DNA of 64,000 nt from Denticeps clupeoides (GCF_900700375.1 NC_041708.1:5604313-5668312), one strand, 5' to 3'. Numbered from the stretch's first letter, positions 32,201 to 43,696 are shown. Numbers and translations: made by a program. The notes: generated by a model from the letters alone, not told the origin.

Positions 32201-34397
32201 CAAAAGTCCTCTTGATGAGATGCTCAGTAACATGAGTGAAATAAGTGTGTGATAAGAAAGTGTTCAGAATAAACCTTCAGGACTGTGGGAAACCGTCCCC
32301 GTTGTCTAACTTAAGGTGGTGGAGAGAAGACAAGAGTGTGAAATGGTGCCGTCACAGCAGAAGCTCCCTGATTTGGAGAGATACAAATATTCAACGTTTT
32401 GCCCAATTTGCTATTTTATTTGTTTATTACATAATCGCACGCTTTATTTAATAGTCCTGTTATATAATACAGTCCCTGACAAAAGTCTTGTCGCTTCTCT
32501 ATTTTGCATAAACACCTGCTATTAACCTGACTTTTAATTAATCAATTGATTTTTTGAAATAGCTCATATGAAAAGCTAAAACCCTACCAAAAGGTGTTTA
32601 ATGCATTGAAATTAATTCGTTTCACTGAAAAATTATTTATCATTTAATCAAGACAGAAAGGTAAAATTTTTGGCAAGACAAAAATTTTGTCGCCTATACA
32701 GAAATTGAACAAATTTACTGCAAATTAAGTAGTGGTGCTGTGAGATCCAAATTTATTATCTTGTATGACTTCCGTGAGCTTGAAGGACTGCATCCATGCG
32801 GTTTGGCAAGGATTCATAAAATATATTGATGAAGTCATCAGGATTAGCAAAGAAAGCAGTCTTGCATGCCTCCCAGAGTTCATCAATATTCGTTGGTTTC
32901 GTCTTCCATGCTTCCTATTTCATCCTACCCCATACATGCTCAATGATGTTCATGTATGGTGACTGGGCTGGCCAATCCTGGAGCATCATGATCTTCTTCG
33001 CCTTAAGGAACTTCGATGTGGAGATGGAAGAACGTGATGGAGCACCATCCTGCTGCAGAACTTGGACTCTTTTATGGTTGGGACTATACAAGGTAAGATT
33101 TCTTGGTATTTCAGACTATTGATGTTGCCTTCCACCCTGCAGAGCTCTCGCACACCCCCATACTGGATGTAACCCCAGACCATGATGTTTCCACCACCAA
33201 ACTTCACTGTTTTCTGGGTGAATCTCAGATCCATGCGAGCTCCAGTTGGTCTCCTGCAATATTTGCGGCGACTGTGGTGTAATTGTGGTGTGGAGGATTC
33301 ATCTGAAAAATCCCCCTTCTGCCACTTTTCCAGCGTCTATCCTTTTAGCAGGCTGTGGGCTTTGGCAAATGCCACACGGTTTTTCAATCGTCTTTTGTTT
33401 AGTGCCGGCTTCTGGGCACTAATTCGACCATGGAGGCCATTTCGAGACAGAATCCGACAAACTGTTCTGGTTGACACAGGGCCTTCAGGTGACCAGGTGT
33501 CTTGGAGCTGTGCCGCAGTGGAAAATGGGCTGGCCTTGGATTGTCAGTTGTATGCAAGGTTAGTAAGTGAATAGGTGTGTCTGAACCTCTGACTGGTAGT
33601 GTATGCTTTTAACGTACATAGTGAATACTTGAATATGGCCTGCACAATAACACATTAAAAAAATGTCGGAAACTGTAGAATTTAAAATCATGATCAATCT
33701 AACAATGCATTCAAGACAATAAATATTTTTTTTCGCCATTTTTATTGGAGACTCCATTGCATATTTGAAGTTCTGATACCGACCTGTGTTTTAGCAGGCC
33801 CCACTGGAACAGCCACAGGCAAACCAGCAGAATGCCGATGACTTCGCAGATAGAAAAGGCCCACTCCACGCGGTCAAAATAGTCAAAGAACACGTCCGGC
33901 AGCGGGGGGCTCACCTCCTTGGGAGGGACGCGTTCATGGACAACAGAAATCATGACGGTGGTCGCGACAAAGCAGAGCAGCGCGTACACAAACGCCACGG
34001 CAGTCTTGCCCCACTCGGTGGGGAACGGGGATTGTGGAGGCTCTGGGACTGAGATCTGCACCAGGCCCTTACGGAAGCCGTTGGCTGCGCCATTCCGTAC
34101 TAGTGGCGTTCCGGAGTTGCCTTCACCACCGAGATCTAGCACAGCGTGCCCATTGGCATAACCGTTCTTACGCACTTCTAGGTGATCCTCGATTCGGAGC
34201 GTCTCGATGCGCTCCAGGAGCTGCCGGCCACCGTCCGAGCTCACCAGCGACAGGGGCGGCTTCCGGAAGTCGTCCTTGGTCAGCTGAAGAAGGGCCTGCC
34301 CATCAAGGTTCTTGAAGGGCTCGGAATATTCCTGCATGCCCTCCTCAGTCAGCCAGTGGGAAACCTCCTCCACCGACCACTGAGCCACTTTCTTCAT
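29217..34397 (-). CDS. sgms1: Sphingomyelin synthase 1 (phosphatidylcholine:ceramide cholinephosphotransferase 1)
   Basis: Five coding exons in transcript order: 34397-33784, 31918-31801, 30813-30660, 29812-29646, 29390-29217 (TGA); 408 residues against 413 in human. An N-terminal SAM domain (about 1-70, WSVEEVSHWLTEEGMQEYSE) marks it as SGMS1 rather than SGMS2. Six membrane segments follow, starting with VAFVYALLCFVATTVMISVV. The lipid phosphatase-type catalytic triad is intact: His282 in GHTVML, then His325 and Asp329 in HDHYSID. The enzyme moves phosphocholine from phosphatidylcholine to ceramide in the trans-Golgi, making sphingomyelin and diacylglycerol. A good acceptor (ACCCCAG at 34420) 22 bases before the ATG indicates upstream non-coding exons. 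The C-terminus (KYTRIDSE) differs from mammals. Confidence 0.97.
29461..29516 (-). mobile_element. L2/SINE-type 3' tail fragment in sgms1 intron 4
   Basis: Contains GGCAGACGCCCTTATCCAGA, the conserved tail shared by L2 LINEs and family-A SINEs, preceded by a TTTACG tandem. No head or coding part remains. Confidence 0.65.
29938..30151 (-). mobile_element. SINE family B in sgms1 intron 3
   Basis: In reverse: tail, GTCCTCTGCTTTTAACCCAT, GCCCGGGGAGCAGTGTGTGG, then the tRNA-like head with box B (GGTTGCGGGTTCAAATCC on the minus strand). Confidence 0.82.
32057..33601. mobile_element. Tc1-type MITE, copy 2, split by another transposon (sgms1 intron 1)
   Basis: The left end CACTACCAGTCAAAAGTTTG (32057) and the right end CTGACTGGTAGTG (33601, followed by TA) are inverted repeats. 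The left part (to about 32469) matches the 17964-18315 element in inverse orientation, and about 33551-33601 is its other end. What lies between is a different Tc1 element. Confidence 0.75.
32470..33550 (-). mobile_element. Truncated Tc1-like transposon nested in the MITE
   Basis: The element begins at TA-CAGTCCCTGACAAAAGTC (32468 on) and carries an inactive transposase on the minus strand, with recognisable pieces such as KFGGGNIMVWGYIQYGG and, after stops and frameshifts, the IEHVWG segment of the DDE domain. The expected matching inverted end near 33550 is absent, so the 5' end of the element is lost. Confidence 0.75.
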
Positions 34398-34867
34398 GTC
34401 AGCCTAGCCTCTCCGCTCGCTGGGGTAGCGTAGAGAAGAGGGAAATGGGTCCGAGTGGGGAAAAAGCTGGCTTCAGGAGCACACAGACCTGCCCGGAGGA
34501 TGCTCATCACGCATTGAGGACATCGGGTGCAGACGCTTGGCGGTTCCAGCCAGCAGACTGGATAGAGGGTAATCCTGTTGAAGCACCAAACCAGGTCACC
34601 TTATTTGCACTGGCCTTTGGAAATGAGAAAACAAAGAAAAATGAGGAATTGAGAACAATGTCCGGTTCATCTTTGTAGTCAGAGACTACAGTGAAATTTA
34701 AGCTAATGAAAAACATAACTTTTCAAAAATGTAAAGGTTACATTGTTACAACAGTGTAAATGTAAAATGGCAAAAAGTATAATATTAGAAAAAAAGTGTC
34801 ATGTATGCTGTATTGTGACTTTACTGGTTCAGTATGTCACATTATTAAAATAGAAAAAAGGATTCAC
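34398..34867. other. Upstream of the sgms1 ATG exon, no gene seen
   Basis: The first 20 bases or so are 5' UTR; the rest is probably intron. Nothing else recognised. Confidence 0.45.
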
Positions 34868-36103
34868 TGTCATGATCCGGACCGGCAGAGGTTTACTCCG
34901 GATCCGGAGTCCGGACCGGAGTTTCATGTTCGTCCTGTGTAATGTTCCCTGATTGTGTTCACCTGGTGTCTATTTATATAATTGTACAAAACTATCCTGT
35001 TCGTGTCTGTTCGCGGTCGGGTCATTGTGCGTGTAGATGTTCCCCTGTCTCGTGTGTAGTCTGTATTAAACCCCTGTCCTGTGATCGTGCGAATGCGTCC
35101 TCCTTCATGCGATGTCCAGCCCACCCGTGACAGAATGACCCGACCATGTGGACGCAGCCGATCTACGCCCGCTGAGTTCCATGGAGTCATGGATGGTCGG
35201 GAGGACGTCTGCCCCACAGATCCATGTTCAAGGTTCCATGTGGGGTCAAGAGGATCTGTCATGCGGTCCATGTTCCCCCTGGCGATTCCGGAGGCGGGGG
35301 AGTACCGACGAGTCCGTGCGACCGGACCTCGATGGCCTACGAAAGCTACCGTGGGGTCAAGAGGACCTGTCACGCGGTCCATGTTCCCCCTGGCGATTCC
35401 GGAGGCGGGGGGAGTACCGACGAATCCGTGCGACCGGACCTCGGTGTCCTACGAAAGCTACCGTGGGGTCAAGAGGACCTGTCACGCGGTCCATGTTCCC
35501 CCTGGCGATTCCGGAGGCGGGGGGAGTACCGACGAATCCATGCGACCGGACCTCGGTGTCCTACGAAAGCTACCGTGGGGTCGAGGAGACCGGTCGCGCA
35601 GTTCAGGTGCTACCGGCATTAACCGAGACGAGGGAGGCGGCGAACTTTCCAGCGGGGCGTGCCGGAGACTGACCGGAGTGACGGTGACGGCGGACAGGAT
35701 GCCGGTCCCCCACGGACGAGCCGTGCTTTGGCCCGGGCCTGATGCCGCCGGTGCAGGACAACCGCCACTCGTCCTTATGGACTTCTCCCCCCTTTCATGG
35801 ACCGTTTTGTGGGGCACTCCCAGGTGGTAGTGCTTTTGAGGGGGGAGTACTGTCATGAAATGGACCGGCAGGGGTTGACTCCGGATCCGGAGTCTGGACC
35901 GGAGTTTCATGTTCGTCCTGTGTAATGTTCCCTGATCGTGTTCACCTGGTGTATATTTATATAATTGTATAAAGCTCTCCTGTTCGCGGTCGGGTTATTG
36001 TGCGTGTAGATGTTCCCCTGTCTCGTGAAGTTTGTATTAAACCCCTGTCCTGTGATCGTGCGAATACGTCCTCCTTCATGCCATGTCCAGCCCACCCGTG
36101 ACA
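34868..36103 (+). mobile_element. Short non-autonomous LTR retrotransposon (TRIM-like), fossil
   Basis: Two similar direct repeats, 34868-35132 and 35851-36103, each begin TGTCATG and end CCGTGACA, and each contain a TATA-like TATTTATATAA and a GTATTAAA poly(A)-type signal. The flanks are the 5-base target repeat TTCAC (34863-34867 and 36104-36108). A purine run GAGGGGGGAG precedes the second repeat. The roughly 720-base interior encodes no gag or pol and is largely tandem repeats. It is structurally complete as a non-coding element but would need enzymes from another element. The two terminal repeats differ modestly, suggesting moderate age. Confidence 0.85.
35241..35575 (+). repeat. Three tandem ~112-base repeats inside the LTR element
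   Basis: Units start at 35241, 35352 and 35464, with a partial fourth at 35576. Each contains CCATGTTCCCCCTGGCGATT and GAGTACCGACGA. The unit length is not a multiple of three, which is why overlapping open frames appear in all three phases. Confidence 0.9.
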
Positions 36104-36155
36104 TTCACAGTTCTGACATTCTGAAAATTTCCTTCGCACAGTCACTAGTGCTTTA

Positions 36156-36410
36156 AGGCCGGTTAGTTCAGCTGGTTAGAAGGTTCAGAAGGTTGCCGGT
36201 TCGAATCCTGATCCGCCAACGTGCCACTGAAGTAGTTCCCCCACCCCCTCACCCCACTTTTAAGTAATTGTTTACCCCGGCGCCCTCCCCTCACACTGCT
36301 CCCCGGGCGCCTGTCATGGCTGCCCACTGCTCACCAAGGGCGATGGTTAAATCCAGAGGACACATTTCGTTGCGGCACTGTGTGCTGTGCTGCAGTGTTT
36401 CACAAAGTTA
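36156..36410 (+). mobile_element. SINE family B
   Basis: tRNA-like head with box B GGTTCGAATCC, then CGATCCGCCAA-type body, CCCCGGGCGCCTGTCATGG and the tail. An extra pyrimidine-rich insertion (about 36235-36290) interrupts the body. Confidence 0.8.
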
Positions 36411-36412
36411 CA

Positions 36413-37239
36413 GTGGCTAGAAAATAACGCCACTGATCAGTCACATGATCTGTCTGCCGCTGCAGGAATACCAATGCAGGACAACATGGTGACGATGGTG
36501 CGAGTTCTGAACCTTTAAGGCGGAGTGGGGGAGGGGCTTGTCTCCGCACCATCTGTTCTACATCACACGTGTGTGGTGTCCCGTTACTTTCCACGGGGGC
36601 AGCACCCTACTGTTCAGGACATTCAACTTCTTTCACGGACACGAGATGGAAACGTCCTCTTCATTGGGCCTGCCACCACCCTAACCTACTGGCTCATTCA
36701 GTGACAGATCAAGACGTTATAATATATCTTTGACGATGCCTCACTACCCCCAAAATCACCAGCCGAGAAACCCTGAGGGAGGAGCGCCCGCCAGACTTAA
36801 AAACGGAAGTTCGCGTTGCTTGATTGGGTTTCTGCTTGAAGAAGAACCGTGCCGGTCTGACTGCATCCAAATGCAACCCTCCATACAACCCAACACCGTA
36901 TTGTGGGTACAGCCTGTCACAGGTTTTAGAAAGTTAGGATGAACTGTCAGCCCCCCAGGAAAACCCAGGCCTGGACTGGACCCGGTGCCAGAACAAGCCC
37001 CCCAACACACGAATGACCAATTAGAGCCAGTTTAATAGCAGGGTTTTAACTTTTTTTTAATTTGATATTCTCCCAACAGTTAAAAAAAATTAAGTAGCTG
37101 CAGAGTTAAACAATATTTAACAAATTGTACAAACGTACACTTGTGAGAGAAACAAGAACCGAAAGCCGAAATCTACCTTAGAGAAGAGTTGCCAGGGGAT
37201 ACGAAGGGAGGCAAAAAAAAAAAAAAAAAGAAGAAGAAC
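36413..37239. other. Intergenic, nothing recognised
   Basis: Unique-looking sequence with no coding similarity; A-rich run at 37213-37229. Confidence 0.4.
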
Positions 37240-38510
37240 TATTTCCAGACTTTCGTGACGCGCAGCGGCAACAGCGTAGCGGCCCCCGCCTTCGGAACGG
37301 GTCCAGGCGGAACCGCTCCACGTCCGTCCGACAGCGGGACCGTTGTTCGGCGGCAAGGGACTTTAACTGTCCCGAGATTCTCCGCATTGTCACACCCGCC
37401 GCCCATCCGACAACAGGAAGCGCGGGTTGCCAGGTTCCGGATTTTCACCCCGATTTGGAGGGCTCAGGAGCAGGACCTTCCCGCTTTCAAGCAGATACTA
37501 TTCCGTTGTAATTACTAAATAAATGTGATGAAGATATAAGTGTTTCAATTACAATACAAATACCAGTTTCACGAACAATTACTATACTACTGCTACTTAT
37601 GATAATGATGCATTATTCAAATTGTTATACTGTTATTAATTAATTAATAACAAAATTCAAAACGGTTTCAGAAATACTAGTCTTCACAATAGCATAATAT
37701 AATAATATAAATATCATTTAAAACCGTTTCACTGAATTCGTAAACTCTTTTGTTTCGTGTGACCAGCACCTGGCAACATCATCCGCCCAAACCCATTCCT
37801 CGCAGCGTTTCCTTTAAGCTGGAAAAAAAAAACTAAAACTAGAAAAGGAAAAGTCGAAACCACATGACGTTTGGAAGAAAGTGTTTATTTCCGCCCTCGA
37901 GTTGCCTGGCTACGACTTCTGACTTCATAATAAAGACGCTCGGTCGAGATTTTTCAATGCGCTTTTTAAAACTCGGAGTCATTAGACGCCCAGCTCTCCA
38001 GTCTCCGTTCCAATGGGAATTCGATTGCCAGAGTTCACAAAAAAGCGGTTTTCCGTTACGGAACCAGCGCCGGATTTATTTGCACGACAAATAAACCTTG
38101 CGTAACGTTACACGGCAAACAAAGGCGCGACGTCAGCCTCGCCTGTATTGCATTTCGCTGGAGAAAAGGGTTCACACAAGCTCTGGTGGATCCAGCCATG
38201 GCACCAGCAATAGAAGACATACTGCTGGTGTACACCAGTCCGGAAAGGTCCCTGAACTGCTGGTATAGTTCTGGTGGGTCTCGCGTGGCAGATATTTTTG
38301 GCTGACAGGCTGGAAAGGTTGCCAAGGGAAGCCTGCCAACTCGGCCCTTGGCCCTGTTTATCGCCGCGGCCGAAGCGGATACCCCGGGCCTCGCCCACGA
38401 GGCAGGGCGGTGGGCCGCTCCGGCGGCTCCAGGCCGGGGTTAAGTGCCCTCGTCCCCCCATGCGGCCCGAGGATGTTCAAAATGACAGCGTGTGCTGCCC
38501 TTTGACCGAA
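37240..38510. promoter_or_regulatory. CpG-rich patches, possible sgms1 upstream promoter
   Basis: CpG-rich DNA at 37250-37460 and 38330-38470 lies 3-4 kb upstream of the sgms1 coding start, where a non-coding first exon is expected. No exon can be fixed. A minus-strand frame at 38056-38325 (LYQQFRDLSGLVYTSSMSS) is open but unrecognised. Confidence 0.3.
37484..38045 (+). repeat. Local duplication, copy 1
   Basis: Matches 39500-39840 base for base over long runs, e.g. CTTTCAAGCAGATACTA and GTCGAAACCACATGACGTTT. About 220 bases (37575-37800) are missing from the other copy. Confidence 0.85.
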
Positions 38511-38827
38511 TAGCCGTGGATAAAGTGCCATGAAAAATGTGCCCGATTAGCTGCTCGGTGTGGGTACAATAGTGATGTCCGGATTCTTGCAAAGTTCCAC
38601 AATTATTTTAACGTGGGCCAGTGACGCAGCGTGCATAATTGTATGATTCACAGGGAGAAGGCTGAACTGAATTATGGTCGGTGTTCCCGGAATTCCGTGA
38701 ATGGAAGCTCCACAATACAGGCCCTCATTCCTCACACAGGCCCGATGTGACCAGGAGGAACACACAAGAGCAGTGTATACAGCCTTCTTCCCATTGTCAC
38801 GGTCAACTCCAGCAAACAACATCTTAA

Positions 38828-39074
38828 GTGAAGTGATTGTCACTTGTGATACACAGCAGCACAGCACACTGTGCACACAGTGAAATTTGTCCTCTGCATT
38901 TAACCCATCACCCTTGGTGAGCAGTGGGCAGCCATGACAGGCGCCCGGGGAGCAGTGTGTGGGGACGGTGCTTTGCTCAGTGGCACCTCAGTGGCACCTT
39001 GGCGGCTCAGGATTCAAACCAGCAACCTTCTGATTACGGGGCCGCTTCCTTAACCGCTAGGCCACCGCTGCCCC
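38828..39074 (-). mobile_element. SINE family B (complete, with target-site repeats)
   Basis: Complete reverse copy from tail to tRNA-like head. It is flanked by AACATCTTAA and AATATCTTAA, a 10-base target duplication with one difference. Confidence 0.88.
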
Positions 39075-39455
39075 AATATCTTAAAAGACATGGATGTCAT
39101 TCCCGACACATACATTGGAAGGGTTAGGGTTAATCTAATGGTACAGTTTTCCTGTCTCAAGCCTGCTTTTTCAGGCAGTGGTCAAGTATGTGCAAAGGGT
39201 GGGACCATGACTGCACATTGTAGAGGCTAATGAGGTGAAAGCTTTGCCAATCAGCCTGAGCAAACGGCTGATGTTTGGTTTTCTAGAAACAACATTTACC
39301 TTACAGGGTTTGTGAAACGCTCTAATGCCCAGTTTGCATACGACATGATATCTTGATCATAAATGATCACACAGCTCACAGCGTGTGTGATACGACCCGG
39401 GTCTATTAACAAGTCTCACAAATTGCAACTTGAAAGGGCGTATTGATCAATGCGA

Positions 39456-39499
39456 CGGCAACCTTCTGATTAAGGGGCCGCTTCCTTAACCACTAAGAC
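39456..39499 (-). mobile_element. SINE family B head fragment
   Basis: Only GCAACCTTCTGATTAAGGGG and the following head remain; it directly abuts the duplicated block. Confidence 0.75.
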
Positions 39500-39840
39500 C
39501 TTTCAAGCAGATACTACCCGTTGTGGTTACTATATATAAACGTGATGAAGACATAAGTAAGTGTTTCAAACAATTATAATAAAAATAACAGTTTCAAAAA
39601 AATTTCCTTTTAAGCTGGAAAAAAAAATAAAACCTGTGAGTCGAAAAGTCGAAACCACATGACGTTTTGAAGAAAGTGTTTATTTTTCTCCTCGAGTTGC
39701 CTGGCTATGACTTCTGAATCAAATACAGACGTACGGTTTTCTCAAAATTCGGAGACTTTTCAAAATTCTGAGTCATTAGACGCCCAACACTCCAGTCTCC
39801 GTTCCAATGAGAATTCCAATTCAAGTTCACAAAAAATCCA
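39500..39840 (+). repeat. Local duplication, copy 2
   Basis: Shorter, diverged copy of 37484-38045 in the same orientation, about 2 kb away, with SINE fragments at both ends. Confidence 0.85.
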
Positions 39841-39849
39841 GATTCCTTA

Positions 39850-40003
39850 ATCCTGATCTGCCAAGGTGCCACTGAGGTGCCACTGAGCAAAGCACCGTCC
39901 CCACACACTGCTCCCCGGGCGCCTGTCATGATGGGTTAAATGCAGAGGACACATTTCACTGTGTGCACCATGTGCTGTGCTGCTGCATATCACAATGACA
40001 ATC
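39850..40003 (+). mobile_element. SINE family B, head-truncated
   Basis: Starts at CCTGATCTGCCAAGGTGCC and runs to the CACAATGACAATCA tail. Confidence 0.8.
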
Positions 40004-42304
40004 ATGGAGGCGAAATGGAGTAATCGTTTTTCTCTACACTCATTGAAACCACAGCGTTGGCAGAGATTTTGTTAAATCATGCTGGTTACGCTCGCCACAC
40101 GCACACGCCAAGGACATTTTTTTTCTTCTGTAATATAGCGTGCATCGTAATGTGGGGTCACCACAGTATGGGCTACGTACCTGCCTCTTCCATCTTGTCG
40201 CAGTAGATTTGGCCACAATAATCAGCCCTGATGAAAAATATTCATCCATTGACTATCAGCCTGAAGCGTGGATGTTCTCCACACCTGAAAAGTGCAGCTG
40301 AATTTCAGCCCAGTCATGACAACGATGGAACGCACACTCTTCCCCAAGGTCGGCATTTAGATTCTTCTACGTTTCATTCTATATTTATGGTCATATTTAT
40401 ATAAAATGCATCACTCTGCAGGTGCCAGGGTTTGTTGGCCCCTTAACGTGGTTTTTCACCTTGAAAATGCTTTATATTAACCTATATAGCTTGGCTGCAT
40501 GGCTTGCATGGCCACAAATAGATAATAGACGATTAAGCAACAAACTGAAACGCATCAATAATGCAGCGTCAATAATGCAGCGTCGGCTTTAAATTTAATA
40601 AAGAACCTCTTTGTTACCAAACACAGACAGACACACACACTTCTGCACCTCAGCGACGCAGGGCCAGCGCTAATGGATACAGTATATTGAGGCAGTTTGA
40701 GACATCTGGATGCCTGCTGACAATAATGCATTGTCCAACAAAACTGCGGCCTCCTGGGGCCTGACAGAAAGCTTTTACCAGAAAGCCTCACTGGAACACA
40801 ACAATCCTGTAGCACCCCCCCCCCCCCCCCCCCCCCCCCACCCCCACCCCCTGCCTGAACAATGATGCCACACACAGTGCGTAATCCGTCATCGCGCTCA
40901 CAACATGGGCCGTCTGTAAGTACCCAAACTCGGAACAGCATCAGGCCTCTCAAGCGTTAACGATATCAACGCGTCAAATAGGAAAAGTCCCCATTTTCAT
41001 AACTTTAGTACCTGTGGGGAGCTACGGGGGTCACAAAAAAACTCCTATTGTGACGATGTCGTCTTAATCATCAGCCGTATGTCTGTAACGCAATCAAAGC
41101 AGCCTATTTAAAGTATTCTCTCTCACTAATCTTGCTCGCTGCATGATTAGGTCAGTGGCGAAGGGTAATCCATCTCAGGCTGGACCGCGTCGGGTTGCAT
41201 TTACGCCACTTAGTCCAAATGTAACCTTCCTACAGCTTTTCGGCCATTAGGCCTAGCCCCACTTTTCTTCGGCTCTAGCTCTGTCGTTTGGGTCCGAGGT
41301 AAAGCGATGAGAGGCAGGGACACGGCAGGGCTCGGATCACGCAATAAGGCCTCATGCTGCTTTTTCAGGCGATTCTAATTTGACAGAACTTTGCATCTCG
41401 GAATAGCTGGGCGGCATCCAAGCATTTGCTAATCAAATTTAGGAAATACTGACTTCATTTAGGTCCCGTAAAAAAAAACCACAGTGGAAAAAAGAAGGAA
41501 AGTGGAAAAGGCCGTGCCACCACTTCGACCCCTTCTTATGGCAAAGGGCAGCACCGGTTGGAAAATGAGGGTAAAAATAATGCCCATGCATGTACACAAG
41601 CTACGTTAAGTGGTGCAGGATTAAGGCTGTTAATTGACTGAGCTAAGAAAAAGGCACGGTAACAGGATTACACCTCCACCGTTCTTGGGTGGCGCATAAT
41701 TAGCCAGCACTGTCCTCACACTCGAGCTTGGTTTGCATAACAACAATTAGCCCATTTGTTTTTTTTTTTGCTTCTTCTTCTTCTTCTTTCCAGTGCTCTG
41801 TGTCCTCATGCATGTCAAATTAATCAAAGAGAGCAATACAAACTGCAGGGCTATCGCTCCGCCAAGTCACGACAAAGACATAAAGACATTAGAAATAACC
41901 GCTTAATAGAATTTGGGAAATTAAATTGAGTCGCAATTCAATAAGCTACAGCGTCGGGTCGTGTCCTCCCTTCGGTAGTGCGAGGAGGAATGAATTGGGT
42001 TCTGTACCTCAGGAAACATTTCGAAATCAATTTTTCCTCTACATTTTAAAAGAGGAAATGACTATAATTAGCATATGTTAATACCGTCGTTAGCAATCTA
42101 ACATAGTCTAACATTTAGGTGCCCTTTTCTGGCCATATAACACAAAGCGGAGGGCGCAAATAACACTTGTGGGTGTGTCCAAGTTACTTTTATTATTTAT
42201 AAGTAACTTAATAATGATAAATGCTGTAAATGTAATTGAATTTAAAAGAAGGAATAGTATAAAACATCAGGTAATAATAAAAAAAGTGTGATCAAAAGTC
42301 TTAA
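40004..42304. other. Intergenic, no gene; includes a 35-base poly-C run
   Basis: No coding similarity on either strand. Poly-C runs from 40815 to 40849 and is followed by CACCCCCACCCC. The 41.0-42.1 kb part looks unique and non-repetitive, with many TAATTA-like words. Confidence 0.45.
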
Positions 42305-42833
42305 TGGTCCCCTAATATTGTATCTGACGTCTCTTTCTGAAATTCAGCTGTGGTGCAGAATTACAGCCACTTTGATCCAGTCCCACAATGAGATTTCCCC
42401 AGGACGCACCGTTTTGGTGTCTGTAGCTTTAAATGCTAATGAGAAGGAGGGAGGCGGGACAAGAAGGAGAGCGGCCTATAGAAGTCATGTTGGCATTTTT
42501 CCAGAAAAAAATCATGAAATTAAATCAAGCTTCAGAGCTTCGTGGGACGGAGCAAAAAATATATATATTTGGAGATAACGTTTTAGGGGAGGAGTGGGTA
42601 ACTCTCTGGGCGGAAAAAGCATGAGAGACGGGACGTAACCTTTCCCCTTATGATGACGTAAGGGGCCAAATTCCCAGACAAAGAACCGACTGTCTGAGCT
42701 GCCTCTCTCTGGTCGGCCAAAGCATGCTTTACACCTATCGCCATTTCTAGACACTGCAGGACCATAGATAGGCTAGGGGAACTTGTATTAATGTTAAATA
42801 ATCTCAGACTTAATTTTTCATTATAGGGGACCT
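42305..42833. mobile_element. TTAA-target MITE, copy 2
   Basis: Flanked by TTAA at 42301-42304 and 42834-42837. Ends TGGTCCCCTA and TATAGGGGACCT are inverted. Opposite orientation to copy 1 and lacking the palindrome. Confidence 0.85.
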
Positions 42834-42982
42834 TTAAGTACTAGTGACTTTCGACATGTTTTTGAGCCATGTATCATAATTACTACGAGTGCGAATGCCA
42901 TGCATGGATGGAAATCTGGTGAACACATACCAAAAGTGTGTGGAACCACTGGCAGGCAAGGTTGAAAAACATGCCCTTAGAT

Positions 42983-43149
42983 CAAGGGTGTCAAACTCGC
43001 AGCAGTTTGTGAGCCAAGTGTGCATTGCATTATGGGATCTGTAGTTTGTGTTTCATCAGCACTTCATATCGCTGTCCCATAATAGTAGATCTTCTATATA
43101 AAGTGATCTTGTGGGATGTAGCCAGCGGGCTGCGGGTATGACACATGTG
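42983..43149. mobile_element. hAT-like MITE, 167 bases
   Basis: Flanked on both sides by the identical 8-mer CCTTAGAT (42975-42982, 43150-43157). Ends CAAGGGTGTCAAACTCGCAG and, inverted, CACATGTGTCATACCCGCAG. An 8-base target repeat and CA-initial ends are typical of hAT elements. It is non-coding. Confidence 0.82.
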
Positions 43150-43457
43150 CCTTAGATAATTGAAACAGAGCAGCGCTAATGTTAGCATTTTAGATCTCAT
43201 GATACCATCTAAAAACACCACATGTTAGGTAGGCTACTCCTATATTTCACGTACAGGGTTGAGCATGTTTAGCCGAAGATGCTTTGAAAAGGAGAAGGGA
43301 GTAAGAGGCCTGCAGATATACTGAAGAGCAACTGAAAGAATGTCACACCTTTGGGATGAACGCTGGATTTGGGTGTAAAGTCACCTATGTGTCACCCTCA
43401 GAAAACTGGCCGGAGAGCATGCAGCTGTCACCAGCACAAGCAGCAGGGCTCTCTAAT

Positions 43458-43696
43458 GAAAGTGAAGTGAAAGTGAAACACAGCACAGTCATTGTGAAAC
43501 ACAGCACAGCACATTGTGACACAACGAAACATGTCTTCCGCTTTTAACCATCACCTATAGCGAGCAGGACAGGTGCCCAGGGAGCAGTGTGTGGGGACGG
43601 TGCTTTGCTCAGTGGCACCTTGTCGGATCGGGATTCAAACCGGCAACCTTCTGATTACGGGGCCGCATCCTTAACCGCTAGTCCACCACTGCCCCA
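43458..43696 (-). mobile_element. SINE family B
   Basis: Complete reverse copy; tail region has a short local duplication (GTGAAACACAGCACAG). Confidence 0.82.

Noticed and set aside
33182-33574. 130-codon plus-strand frame
   Set aside because: It is the antisense of the Tc1 transposase fragment.
35081-35830. 249-codon frame in the LTR element
   Set aside because: Comes from tandem 112-base repeats that open all three frames; no gag or pol similarity.
38056-38325. Minus-strand frame with LYQQFRDLSGLVYTSSMSS
   Set aside because: Looks protein-like over about 35 codons with a possible acceptor, but I cannot match it to a family or find neighbouring exons; too weak to annotate as a gene.
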